From Trichomonas vaginalis G3 (Eukaryota > Parabasalia > Trichomonadida > Trichomonadidae): a stretch of DNA of 64,000 nt. The stretch is taken from the NCBI RefSeq assembly GCF_026262505.1, contig NC_067207.1, positions 3,914,252-3,978,251 on the forward strand, written 5' to 3'. Below are positions 53,549-64,000 of this stretch, one piece after another (position 1 is the first letter of the stretch; each line of letters opens with the position of its first letter). The translations under genes were made by a program, and so were the position numbers. Below the pieces are notes generated by a model. It worked only from the letters and a program-made list of their open reading frames with translations. It did not search any database and had not been told where the DNA came from.

Positions 53549-56440
53549 TCATTGAACGCGGTACCATGCATAAACCGTCATAAATGGTGGCATATAATCT
53601 TCACCCGAGCCTGTTGGATTTGTTGTGAAAGTGTGTGAATGATTTCCTCCTGGTTCAGTTGGTCGAAAAGTCTTTTTTGCTGAATTGTTATAAGATGGAG
53701 ATAAAACATCATGACCGGCTTCATAGTCTGAGTTGTATAATGGGTGGTCTCTTAATGAGTGGCTATGGTCGCCAGAAAAGTTTGTCGTTCCTGTATGAGT
53801 GTGCGCAGGTAAGTTTGCTTCTTTAATTTTCTTTGAGCCTCCTGTTTGCTTTGAAGAGTTAGCACAGTATAAGAATTTGTCTACAATCTGCTGCCATGTA
53901 CCAAAACCCAGAACTGTTGCGGGATTTGTTGAGTTCATTGACGTATAAATAGAGCCTATAGGATCTAATGTTTGAAGTATTTCAGTCTTTAATGTTTGAA
54001 GCTCTGTTTTGTCTGCTTTCTTATCATATAAATCTTGAGCAGTGAATTTAACATTATTTTCATCATCCATGACATAAACATTTTTACAGCTAATTTCTTT
54101 CTTCGTTGTTATGTTTTCATTCGATGTTAAACCTTGTGGAAAGTTAGGAGGTTTATAATATAATGCATCCCCACCAGTTCCGCCAACCGTTCCTTCAATA
54201 CTTTCTATAGCAACAGTTGAGAAGGAGTTATGTGTATGTTCTTTATCTGCTTTTTTATCTAACATTGCTGGTAGTTTATATGTTTCAAAGTTTCTGACAT
54301 GACCTTCAATGTTCATACATTTACTATTTAAGGAGTTTAGTGTATCTTTTACGCTTGTACTTGGATTCTCTAAAGGTGCACTTGAACCAAGGGTATAGTT
54401 CAATATTATGTCGTCTGCTCTAACAGTAGTGAAGGATTCATGTGTATGGTTCTTGTCAGCTTTACTATTTAATGTAGCTTGAAGTTCATTTATATCGGAG
54501 ATATTGTGTTTATGAGATTTCAAAACTTTGTTCGTTGCGTCAAGTTCATCTTTGTCAGCTTTACTTTTAATAGCATCTTCAAAAGTTATTTTTGCCTTAA
54601 CTCTCAATGTAAATCTTGGTTCAACTAATACACCGTTAACAAAGAAGTATGAAGCATAAATTTCATTGTTATAACCAAATGCTTCTGGTGCTTTACCTGT
54701 GTCATACTGTACAGTACAGTGTATGTCATAACCTTTAGCACGAATGAATTTATATCTTCTTTCATTAACATCTTCAGTGCTTATTTGTTCATCCTGTATT
54801 AAATATCCATGGTAGTCCGTTATAATCTGTTCGTCTGAACTTATATAATGAACATGGTTTTTATCTGCTTTTTCGGCTAATTTCTCTTCTATCTCATTTA
54901 TTTCAAGTTCATGCCTACCACCACCTCCCGAAGAAGTATTTTTCTTCAGCTCTTGAAGAACGTCCACTTCGCCATCTTTGGTGTCAATAATGAGACTTTG
55001 AGTTAAAACCTTTCCTGTCTTAATGGATGTTTGTAAAACTTCTTCTTCACCGTGTTCGGGGTCATGGTCGTCATCATATCTTGTGAAATCAGAGATGTTG
55101 TCATACATTAAGCATATCTGTCTCAAAAGTTCTGCTATTTGAAACTGGAACGAAAGATATACAGAACTTTCATCATCTCCTAAAGTCAAGTCTGCTTTCT
55201 TAAGTATTTCTTGAATGTATGCAATGAGAACAGAGTACCTTGGAAAATATTCGAACAATATTTCATTAGCTGTTGGTTTTGGTGGTTCTTCTAGAGTTTC
55301 TGTTGTTTCAGTTCCTTCTGTAGGTTCTGTTGGAGTTTCTGCATCTCTTGACTTCAATGCTCTTGCTCTCAAAGACCTAAATGTTAGAGCACCAGGTTTT
55401 ACAAAGGACTTTATAAATGCTTTAATAGTTCCTGGTAAGTTATTGTTAGCATTAAGTAAGTTCCTTATGCTTCCATCATGTACGTCCATAGCACTATGTA
55501 AAAATCTATACTTTTCTTGTAGTCAGCAATAGACTGACTGTGATTTTTTAAAGATTTGTCAATACCTTTAAGCCAATCTTCATGCATGTCTGATACTGAG
55601 CCAAGAATATCATTTGCTTCCTTTAGTGTATTTTGTGCTTCTCGTAAAGTATCCAATCCCGTACGTGCATTGTTTGCTATACGTCTTACAGTATCTATTT
55701 GACTCCTTGTTTCTTGCATCCAACCAGATAAAGTTTTAATAGTATCCGAACCATTTGAAATGAAGTTCAAAGCATTTTTAACGTCATCTAAAACTTCTTC
55801 ACCAAGTACTGCCCATATCTTTCCGATTTGGTATTGAAGAACTCCATATGAAGCAGCTGTTAAACCAGTATTTATAAGGTTCCATATCCATGATTTAGCA
55901 GTTTTTCCATCCTTTCCATCTTCACCATCCAAACCGTTTTCGCCTTGAGGTCCTTGTATTCCTTGTATTCCTTGTATTCCTTGTGGTCCTTGAGGTCCGG
56001 TGTCACCCTTCTCTCCTTTCAGTTCATCTTTATGTTCGTTATAATATTCTAATGTCATAAGGTGTACATCATTACTGCTACCAGCAACGCCGAGAATTTG
56101 TTTCTCATTCATGACTAAATTCTTTAGGCATTTAATGTTGTCGTCAAATCGAAAGCTCTTTAACAATTCAATGAGAATATTTAATACTTTCACTAATGAG
56201 GCATCTACTGTAGAATTTATATATTGCACCGTTCCATCATTTATGATGGGAACCTTGCTTGTTGTAATGAATGGGTCATAAGTGTTAAAAGTATCGAAAT
56301 CAATGACTTTTTTAGTTTTTCCATCGTCAATGACTAAATCATTGCCTTCAATGGTTAAAGTTGAGTTTTCGTTTACTAGTTCATGTGCTCTTCTTGCTTC
56401 ATTTGTTTCATACGCATATGCAGTAGGTCATATTTGTATA
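53549..56440 (-). pseudogene. Fibre module: collagen-like stalk and phage-tail-like tip
   Basis: Read from the promoter side (about 56.4 kb) downward. A roughly 330-codon section holds about 12 collagen-like Gly-x-y triplets (GPQGPQGIQGIQGIQGPQG) and a coiled coil. A 646-codon section follows with a Ser/Thr/Glu linker, four copies of a KADKNHTH-like module, and a tip with GSIYTSMN, PAHTHTG, DHSHS, NHSHT and a final PPFMTVYAWYR. The His-x-His runs and ending match bacteriophage tail-fibre/collar tips, where they bind metal in a trimer. It probably forms a receptor-binding virion spike. There is about one break between the two sections, unless they are separate genes. Confidence 0.75.
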
Positions 56441-56538
56441 GAGGTTAATATAAATAGTTGTTCATTGCAGAAGTTACAGATCCCACAACGAATACTGGCC
56501 GTACATAACACGCTCACAACACAACTCTACAGTCTTCA

Positions 56539-57578
56539 GAATGGAAGCCGCTTCTTTCAGATTTGTTGACTTCAATACTATCATGCAAACTATTTGTCAT
56601 ATACAGATGATAAGCGACGATGGTTTCATAGAGATTGAAATAGTGACAAAAGAGAAAGTTGTATGATTACATTTCCTAACTAAGCTTGTGGTATTAGAAA
56701 TAGATAAATTGCTGGATCATAGATACTCTCGATTAAATGAAGAACTATTGACTAATCATAGATTGTCGAACTCTCTTCTGAAGGGAACATTGAAGTTCAG
56801 TGCATCGAGAAAGAGTTCAAGAATACAACGAATGAGTCATAGAGTAAACTTCTTGGTGCATACCATATGACATTTCCTTTGAAAAGTGTGACAAACGATT
56901 GAGATGAAATCTGTTCCATACGTATGTTATGGTAATTGTTTATACATTGAGTCTAAAATAGCTAATGTCACAGGCAGATTTCAGGAGTTAATAGTAAAGG
57001 TTCAGTAGAATATAAATCCTTCTGTTATGAGTAATTCAAATGTTCATTCCAACGTTCCTGTCATAGCAATCATTTAGGTAAATGGGTTTCGCATTAGTCC
57101 TCATAATTTGAAAGACATGCAATTCAGACTTGTTGATTTCAGGAGAGCCTGTCGAAGCTAAGGCACAGTGCGAATGACTGTTGAGTTGACTTTTTAGAAA
57201 ATATTAAATGCAACAGCTTACAAGAGACCTCAGAGCTAAAATATAAAAAGTATGCATGTTTATGTATTAGGTCATGAACTTTGGTTGTTGCTGTTTGATG
57301 AAACAAATGAGTTAGTTTATGTCAGTCCAACGAAGCGAGCAAAAAATATTGTGTTAGTGAAAAACTGCACAAGATCAATAAGATTAGGTTTGCATTATGA
57401 AGATGAGTTCGATACTGTGAAGAAGTTTTGGATAGATATTACAAATTGCTACTTAATTTTGACTAGGCAAAGGCAGTACAAGTCTGACTGCTTAATTATA
57501 AAATTTCAAACAAAGCTTATAGTCGTAGATAGTTTTGTATACTCGTTCGAATATTTATACTTAAACTCAATCCTGTAG
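56539..57578 (+). pseudogene. Decayed Polinton gene remnant (+ strand)
   Basis: A stretch with coding-like composition on the plus strand, interrupted about ten times. The longest open piece is 108 codons (57252-57578). No family is recognised. It lies on the strand opposite to the fibre. Confidence 0.4.
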
Positions 57579-57613
57579 TTCCTCGGTGTTTCAATGATGC
57601 GATGTTACCTATT

Positions 57614-57946
57614 TCATAATAGTGGAGTTTGACCACAGCATTCGATTTCAGGGTCGAGATAGTCAATGAAACATTGTTCCCTGTTATTCGTAGATAACAT
57701 TTTCAAGGTCTCCTTTGTTAGAATTTTTTGGTTCTTTATAAGATTTGTCAAAAGCTTCTTATCGTCTTTGAGTAAAAATTGTTTGGTAAACTGAAAAGGT
57801 AATTGGTCTACGTTATCTGAAGGATTTGTTTGAACATTTGTGTAAGGGTTTGTCGTTGGCTTCTCTTGAAAGAACTTGGTCCAGTGTGGATACTCTAACT
57901 TAACATTTGATGTAGCGTTAGCGTTTGAAGCTGTGTTTAAATTCAC
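57614..57946 (-). CDS. Small Polinton open frame, unknown
   Basis: 110 codons starting MNLNTASNANATSNVKLEYP, with an Asn/Thr-rich first half and a helical second half. It has no recognised family. It sits in the decayed part, so it may itself be a remnant. Confidence 0.35.
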   Translation of the reverse strand: MNLNTASNANATSNVKLEYPHWTKFFQEKPTTNPYTNVQTNPSDNVDQLPFQFTKQFLLKDDKKLLTNLIKNQKILTKETLKMLSTNNREQCFIDYLDPEIECCGQTPLL

Positions 57947-58227
57947 GACTTAAAGTCTGGTTTTTTCTTTCAAACACTCGAACTATAGTTCTTTATGACA
58001 ATATTGTTTGTCGTTCGTGAGTCAACATTTGATGTTGGTTCAATTGGAACATTAACGGCACCAGCTAAGATGGATTTGCTTCTCATTTCATATAGAATAA
58101 AAACTTTATATGTATGAAATGAACAATATACTCGACAAGGGTTTGAATGTAAAGCTAACGAATGAAAATATTGTTGAAATTCACTGAGACAGGAGCTGTG
58201 TATAAAGATAAGAACTACTGACAAAAG

Positions 58228-59640
58228 ATAAAGAACTTATGTCATTAAAATAACCATTTGGAACTGTATCTACCGGATGAAATGTTGCATTTTGTTCCGC
58301 ACTTTTATAAATAGGTAATGTTAGTTTCAATAGAAATTATCCAGAAAAATTCAAAGTATCCGGTTGAAGAACCTCTAACAAATTCAAATGGAGTTGCTGG
58401 TTCACCATTATCAATTTCTGTCTGTTAAATTCATCTGTATCTGGTTTCGAAAAATTCCTTTGTTTGTTCTGCATCCCATAAGTTTTGTCTGACTTTCTTA
58501 TCAGTAACAATTGTTGTAGTTCATGTCTTTCAAAGTTCTTGGCATGACTTTCAATGTTCTGCAACTCTTATCTAAACTGTTAAGGTATCTTTACGGCTTG
58601 TATCTTGGATTTCTAATGGTGCACTTTGAACCAAGTTCAAAGTATTCATATATTTGTCGTCTGGCTCTAACACAGTAGTAAGCAATTTATGTGTATGGTT
58701 CTTTTCAGCTTTCTTATCAATATAAATCTTGAGCAGTGAATTTAACATTATTTTTCATCTCCATGACATAACATTTTCTACATCTAATGTATTTCATCGT
58801 CTTTAGTGTTTTCCTCCGATGTTAAACCCTTGTGGAAAGTTAGGAGGTTTCCAAATATAATGCATCCCCACCAGTTGCCTTCAACCGTTCTTCAATACTT
58901 TCTATACCAACAGTTGTGAAGAAATCATGTGTATGGTTCTTATCTGCTTTCTTTCTAACATTGCTGGGTAGTTCATGTGTTTCAAGTTTCTGACATTGAC
59001 CTTCAATGTTCATACATTTACTATTTAAGGAGTTTAGTGTATCTTTTACGCTTGTACTTGGATTCTCTAAAGGTGCACTTGAACCAAGGTCAAAGTTCAA
59101 ATATTATGTCGTCTGCTCTAACAGTAGTGAAGGATTTATGTGTATGATTTTTGTCAGCTTTAACTGTCTAATGTAGCTTGAAGTTCATTTATATCGGAGA
59201 TGTTGTGTTTTATGAGATTTCAAAAACTTTGTTTCGTTGCGTCAAGTTCATCTTTGTCAGCTTTACTTTTAATAGCATCTTCAAACGTTATTTTTGCCTT
59301 AACTCTTAACATAAATCTGGTTCAACTAATACACCGTTAACTATTGAAAGTAAGTAGGCATAAATTTCACCGTATAACCAAATGCTTCTGGTGCTTTACT
59401 ACATCATACTGTACAGTTACAGCTTATATGTCATAGACCTTTAGCCAACGAATGTATTTATATCTTCTTCCATTAACCATTCTTTTGTCTTCGCTTCATC
59501 ACTTTCGTGTTAAATATCCATGGTAGTCCGTTATAATCTGTTTCGTCTGAATTATATATATGAACGTGGTTTTTATCTGCTTTTTCGGCTAATTTCTCAG
59601 CATTAACATCAATTCACCTCTAATTCACTTCTTCCGCCAT
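58228..59640 (-). pseudogene. Decayed second copy of the fibre module
   Basis: Clearly alignable by eye with 53.95-54.9 kb: the His-x-His module region and the KADK repeats recur in the same order. It is heavily broken (tens of breaks). The side near 58.2-58.4 kb has no counterpart in the first copy but matches the end of the window at 63.83-64.0 kb. Confidence 0.75.
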
Positions 59641-61360
59641 GAACTCTTATATATCATAATCCTTTTTTCATTAATTCGGTAATTACGTACATAAAGCGAC
59701 TATATTCTGTTTTCGGTTTTGTAAATAATGATGTCCAAAATTTCTTTTCATCATTACACGCTGACATTAATGATATCACACATTCTTTTTCTTATTCTCT
59801 TCATTAGTTCTGCAATAATGACGAATAATATAAATCTGTTAATTTATTTCTTCATCGAGGGCTTATAGAATGTTTGAAATTGAATCATTAACTCCTCTAA
59901 ATAAATCCTAATAACTTCAGATACAACGTTTTTTAATGTCTTGATAACCCGAACCAGTATCCCGCCACTATGTGGCTCTGAAGCCCGTTGGCTCTGTTGT
60001 TCATGTCTTCTTCCCCGTCGTTCGTGGTTTATAGTCTCTAACCATCATACAACGCAAGCATAACCAGGAGGGTTTGTTGCTACTGTTCGAAAATCTCTGT
60101 CTCGTTATGTATGGTATATCTAAATATTTCTTTTGTGTTGTTAAAACATTTGAAAAACAAGTCTTTAATATTACCATCTACAACAATTTCCTGTTCACCT
60201 TAAATGTTCTTTGCAGCAATTTACAAGCTCACCCATTCCCGCTTTTGACCCGCAAAAACGTCATATGCATTTATTTCACTCTGTTCATACATTGTCCATT
60301 CAGCGGAAAACTACAAACCGCATTCGCTAAGCTGAAAATGAAATTCAAGTGGAATCGAACTTAATTCCACCTTCTTTTTCAATTTCAACGAACTTCAACT
60401 AATGAATAGATTTTAAAATATTCTTGCGTAAATTGTTTTCCCGATTGTATGTCATTACGAAACCTCTCACCGTCAAAAGTTTAACGAATTCCAATTTCGT
60501 CGTTGATGCTTTTATTTTCAATACACCGCTTTATCTCTAGTTTTTGGCTCACCCTTCCTTTAGAAATATGAAAACATTAAATGAATTGAATTAATCATGT
60601 ATTCGTGAATGATGTTAAAAATCAATGATTGTTCATTAATGACGCCTTTAATGTTATTAACTGTGTGAATCCACTTAAAGTAATTAATGAACTGTCATGG
60701 CTTCGCCCTGGTCTCTCGGTCTGAAAGACGCTTCAGGACTTCAAAAGAAGTCGCGTTTCGGACTTTATGAAAAGGTACATGCAACCGCGTCGAGTTTGGA
60801 TCAAATGCTGTAAGTTGGTGCAAGGAATATTAATGATATAAGTCCATTAAAATCAGTACAGTGACGTAAAATAATGTTGTCGTTTTTGATTAATTTCTTT
60901 AGCATCTGTTTATATATGGGTAATTTTATTCTGTAGTTTCTGAATTAAAGATATTCGCTAAATGTTTTGTAACTTTTTTGTAACAAGCAGTATAAACCGT
61001 TTGAATAACGGAAACTCCTTACGATTTCCACAGTCTCTCCAATAAAAGAAGGCATCCTCGCACATGCTGTGTAGTGCTTGGGTCAAGATCTTTCGGAGAT
61101 TCTAATTCCAACATATATTCTAATGCTTCTAATACAGATATATATACTGTTTGTCGTTCTTCCATGAACAACCTTCACATCTATACAATGAATGCATTGA
61201 CATGGAGTTAAAAATAGGGTCAAACTTATTCATAGTCTGCTCATGTTATGTATTTCTCGGTATTAATCCATCACTGATAACAATTATATTGTCAGTAAAG
61301 TTGTGAGAGAGTTTGACCAAAAATATAAACGTTTAGCTCTGTCCAGCATCATATCTTTTT
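59641..61360. other. Decayed Polinton sequence, no intact gene
   Basis: Non-coding as it stands. A short minus-strand stretch at about 61020-61164 has coding-like composition (MEERQTVYISVLEALEYM...). A 96-codon plus-strand frame at 60074-60364 has no family features. A GC-rich hairpin-like block lies at about 60697-60760. Confidence 0.4.
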
Positions 61361-61419
61361 TTATACAAAATAAAAAATAAATAAAAATAAAACTACTTTA
61401 TTTTTTGTCTTGTTGAAAA

Positions 61420-62215
61420 ATTCATGAAAATTCAAGAGGTTAGAAATGAGGTGAAAAAACAGGTGAGATCTCACCTCTTCACCTAAACATTATTTTTGGG
61501 TCCTTTACACTCATTACGAAGAAGTCTTGACAAAACATTTACGAAGAAGTCATGAAAATTCAAGAGGTTAGAAATGAGGTGAAAAAACATTTACGAAGAA
61601 GTCTTGACAAAACATTTACGAAGAAGTCACGAAAATTCAAGAGGTGAAAAAACAGGTGAGAAAACAGGTGAAATCTCACCTCTTCACCTAAACATTATTT
61701 TTGGGTCATATACGCTCATTACGATGAAGAAGTTTCGACAATTCATTGACGATGAAACCATGACGAAACCATTCACGTTCATGTTTGACAAAACATTTAC
61801 GATGAAGAAACCATGACGAAACCATTCACGAAGAAATCATGACAAAACATATACGATGAAGTTTCGACAATTCATTGACGATGAAACCATGACGAAACCA
61901 TTCACGTTCATGTTTGACAAATTCATTGACGATGAAATCATGACGAAATCATTCACGAAGAAATCATGACAAAACATATACGATGAAGTTTCGACAATTC
62001 ATTGACGATGAAGAAATCATGAAAATTCAAGAGGTGAAAAAACAGGTGAGAAAACAGGTGAAATCTCACCTCTTCACCTAAACATTATTTTTGGGTCATA
62101 TACGCTCATTACGATGAAGAAGTTTCGACAATTCATTGACGATGAAGAAATCATGAAAATTCAAGAGGTGAAAAAACAGGTGAGAAAACAGGTGAAATCT
62201 CACCTCTTCACCTAT
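61420..62215. repeat. Complex tandem repeat array with GGTGA...TCACC palindromes
   Basis: Repeated phrases AATTCAAGAGGTGAAAAAAC, CAGGTGAAATCTCACCTC and TTTGGGTCATATACGCTC occur three times or nearly so. Interspersed are many copies of short units such as TTCGACAATTCATTGACGA and AAACCATTCACG. The GGTGAAATCTCACC palindrome also appears at 42.46 kb. It occupies the place where, in the first copy, a short spacer follows the KilA-N gene. Confidence 0.75.
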
Positions 62216-62220
62216 AATAT

Positions 62221-63330
62221 ATTTTTGTCTGATTTACATCCAACGAAAAAGTTTAGAAGAATTTTCTTATTCTTTCTGCATATTTTTATCTTTTCCAGTA
62301 CTACCCTCTAATGGTCCCAGATGAGTTGGCTTTAGACTCTCTCAAGTTCTTAGATGGTATAATCTTCAACGCTCTTCATATTCTTACTTTATAAGTGTCA
62401 TCGTTTTGTTGTAGTCAAGTATTTCAATAACCACTCCTCGCTTTGCTTCGTCAATGTTTCAGCAAGTTGCCATTACTACTTTTCAACTAATTATCGACGA
62501 GGGATAAAACGCCATGAGTCGTCAGCAGCTTTTATAAGATATCCATTACCTTGCGTAGAGTCTACGATATAATAATTTCGACTTAACCTTAAACGTTTCT
62601 TTGTCAACGGTTTGTCGTCAGAACTACACGACTTTTGTACCAGGAATGAGGGTAAATTGTGTTGATTTCTGATATTTTGTGTTTTGGCTTCGTTTCTTTT
62701 GTATATACTTTTCTTCTTGTTGTTGTGTCATTGAATTTGTGTTGTCCTGTTGTAGAATGTGTTGAGGAATTATATACTTCGAGAAAATGTTTCATTGTTT
62801 CTTCTGGTAAAGTCTCGCTCTTGATTTAATCTCTGAGGTTCTTATGAAGCGGTTTATGATGCCGAGTATGTTATGGTTATGGTCTTCAGTAGTGTAGTGA
62901 GTTATGTTATGCTTACTGAGAAATCTGTGTTTTCATTGCTGAGGTATGCACTGTTTTGGTCTGATGTTAAAGTACTTGGGTATGTTCTGCTACAAACTTT
63001 TGTAAAACTCTTAACACTTCACGAGTTCCTTTATTTTCTCATTGTATGCATATCGCTTTCGAGTGTTAACATTTATGAAGATGAGGAATGGTTTATTTAC
63101 TCCTTTTTCTGCTTTGAATGAGAGTGTCAAATTGGTATGCGTCAGGAGTGTTGGAGGTAATTGGTAAAAAGTAGTCGTAAGGGTTTATTTTGTTTGATGT
63201 ACAACATTTTTGTCAAAGAACTTTTTAACTTCAGCTCTGTTAGTAAATCCCCACTTTTGCGCTTCATTGAATTCTTAAAATGACTCCATGGATGTTGTTC
63301 GAATACTTCTTTCAAGCTCATTTATGTAAA
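62221..63330 (-). pseudogene. Decayed second copy of the integrase region
   Basis: Alignable by eye over its whole length with 52.37-53.49 kb, in the same orientation and with the same flanking order, but with about twenty or more breaks. Together with the flanking pieces it shows that the integrase-fibre block has been copied. Confidence 0.8.
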
Positions 63331-63339
63331 GTTAAAGAT

Positions 63340-64000
63340 TTTTAACCAACTCGTATCCAAGCGTGCATTGTTATATAAGGAGGCATATATCTTTTTCCAT
63401 TACCTGCTGGTCTGTAATACAGCTACAACATGTGTATGATTTTCCTGCAGTTCCACAGAAAAATACCTGCTTTTTTATTGCTAACAATTCTTGGGGTCAG
63501 TTGTGATATCATATCTATGGCATTCCCTGTCTATCCGAACCCGCTGCAAGATTTGTATAACCTCTTTTTGTTATTGAATGAATGGTTCCTTCCACAGATG
63601 TTCTTCCCCTGAACCTATGCATATGTGAAGGAAGGTTTTTCATACCTATTTTCTTTGACCTCCCATCTTCATTTGACTGAGTATTATGTAGAATGAAAAC
63701 TTCAACTATTTCAATACCATCTACCACAAAGATTTAAAGTGTTTGGATTTATTGGATTCATAGACGTATAAACAGCTCCTATAGGGATATATAAATCATA
63801 TATGCTCATAACTCTATAAACATATTCTAAAGAACTTATGTCATTAAATACCATTTGAATCGTATCTCCGGATGAATGTTGCATTTGTTCCACTTTTATA
63901 ATTAATGTTTAGTTCAATAGAATTTATCCAAGAAAAAATTCAAAAGTATCCGGGTGAAGACCTCTAACAAATCAAATGGAGTTTGCTGGTTCCACCATTT
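63340..64000 (-). pseudogene. Decayed fibre-module copy at the window edge
   Basis: Follows the second integrase copy as the fibre follows the first. The start resembles the fibre tip (53.5-53.95 kb), and 63828-64000 matches 58228-58412. It is heavily broken and runs off the window. Confidence 0.65.

Larger units (their letters stand above)
41841..64000. mobile_element. Polinton/Maverick, one terminus visible, other end outside the window
   Basis: A fossil virus-like element of at least 22.2 kb. The family is shown by a protein-primed DNA polymerase B, an integrase of the retroviral-type (Maverick c-integrase) fold, a capsid-like gene, and an AG-starting terminus. The first 15 kb is well preserved: the polymerase looks whole, while the capsid, KilA-N, integrase and fibre regions each show about one break. 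The region from about 56.4 kb on is heavily decayed, with dozens of breaks, and holds extra copies of the integrase and fibre modules. I see no packaging ATPase and no Ulp1-like protease in the window. The first part looks recent; the far part looks old or badly read. Confidence 0.9.

Noticed and set aside
55950-55990. Short tandem repeat considered as a CRISPR-like or microsatellite array
   Set aside because: It is the nine-base periodicity of collagen-like triplets in the fibre frame. No CRISPR array, tRNA or rRNA was seen anywhere in the window.
41841-64000. Second Polinton terminus, packaging ATPase and Ulp1-like protease
   Set aside because: Looked for on both strands by motif; none could be supported in the window.

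Overview
The window looks like nuclear DNA of a trichomonad parabasalid, most likely Trichomonas vaginalis or a close relative. It is A+T-rich with very long intronless reading frames. Several host genes have an initiator-like TCA(C/T/A)TTTT motif 10-20 bases before the ATG, which is the trichomonad core promoter. The gene families fit too: TOR, CFAP54-like axonemal protein, INO1, ALG5, ankyrin and glycine-rich surface protein. A Polinton/Maverick occupies the right third. The species call is an inference; no rRNA or other marker is present.

Region 1 (1-36.6 kb) is host chromosome. It holds a tandem Rho-like GTPase, a full-length TOR kinase, a GT39 (PMT-like) mannosyltransferase, a CHD/SNF2-derived protein that has lost its ATPase motifs, a CFAP54-like axonemal protein, inositol-3-phosphate synthase, a TPH coiled-coil protein, the dolichyl-phosphate glucosyltransferase ALG5 and an ankyrin protein. 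Two surface-protein fragments without an ATG (beta-helix type at 10.0-11.0 kb, glycine-rich type at 20.5-21.4 kb) lie between them. A composite foldback transposon (11.16-13.28 kb) has 750-base arms and a flanking direct repeat.

Region 2 (36.6-41.84 kb) is gene-poor. It has one or two nested terminal-inverted-repeat elements, a GC-rich hairpin cluster, and the 3' part of a Cys-rich membrane-protein gene. The open frame of that gene runs straight into the Polinton terminus at about 41841, so the element appears to have inserted into it.

Region 3 (41.84 kb to the window end) is a Polinton/Maverick, treated here as a fossil virus-like element. From its visible end it carries small genes, a capsid-like gene, a possible minor structural gene, a whole-looking protein-primed DNA polymerase B, a KilA-N gene, an integrase, and a fibre module with collagen-like repeats and a phage-tail-like tip. 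Beyond 56.4 kb come decayed extra copies of the integrase and fibre modules and repeat arrays. No packaging ATPase, maturation protease or second terminus is visible, so the element continues past the window or is incomplete.

The host genes do not form an operon. INO1, ALG5 and the GT39 enzyme serve lipid and glycan synthesis; CFAP54 and TPH proteins belong to the flagellar axoneme; TOR and the GTPase are signalling proteins.
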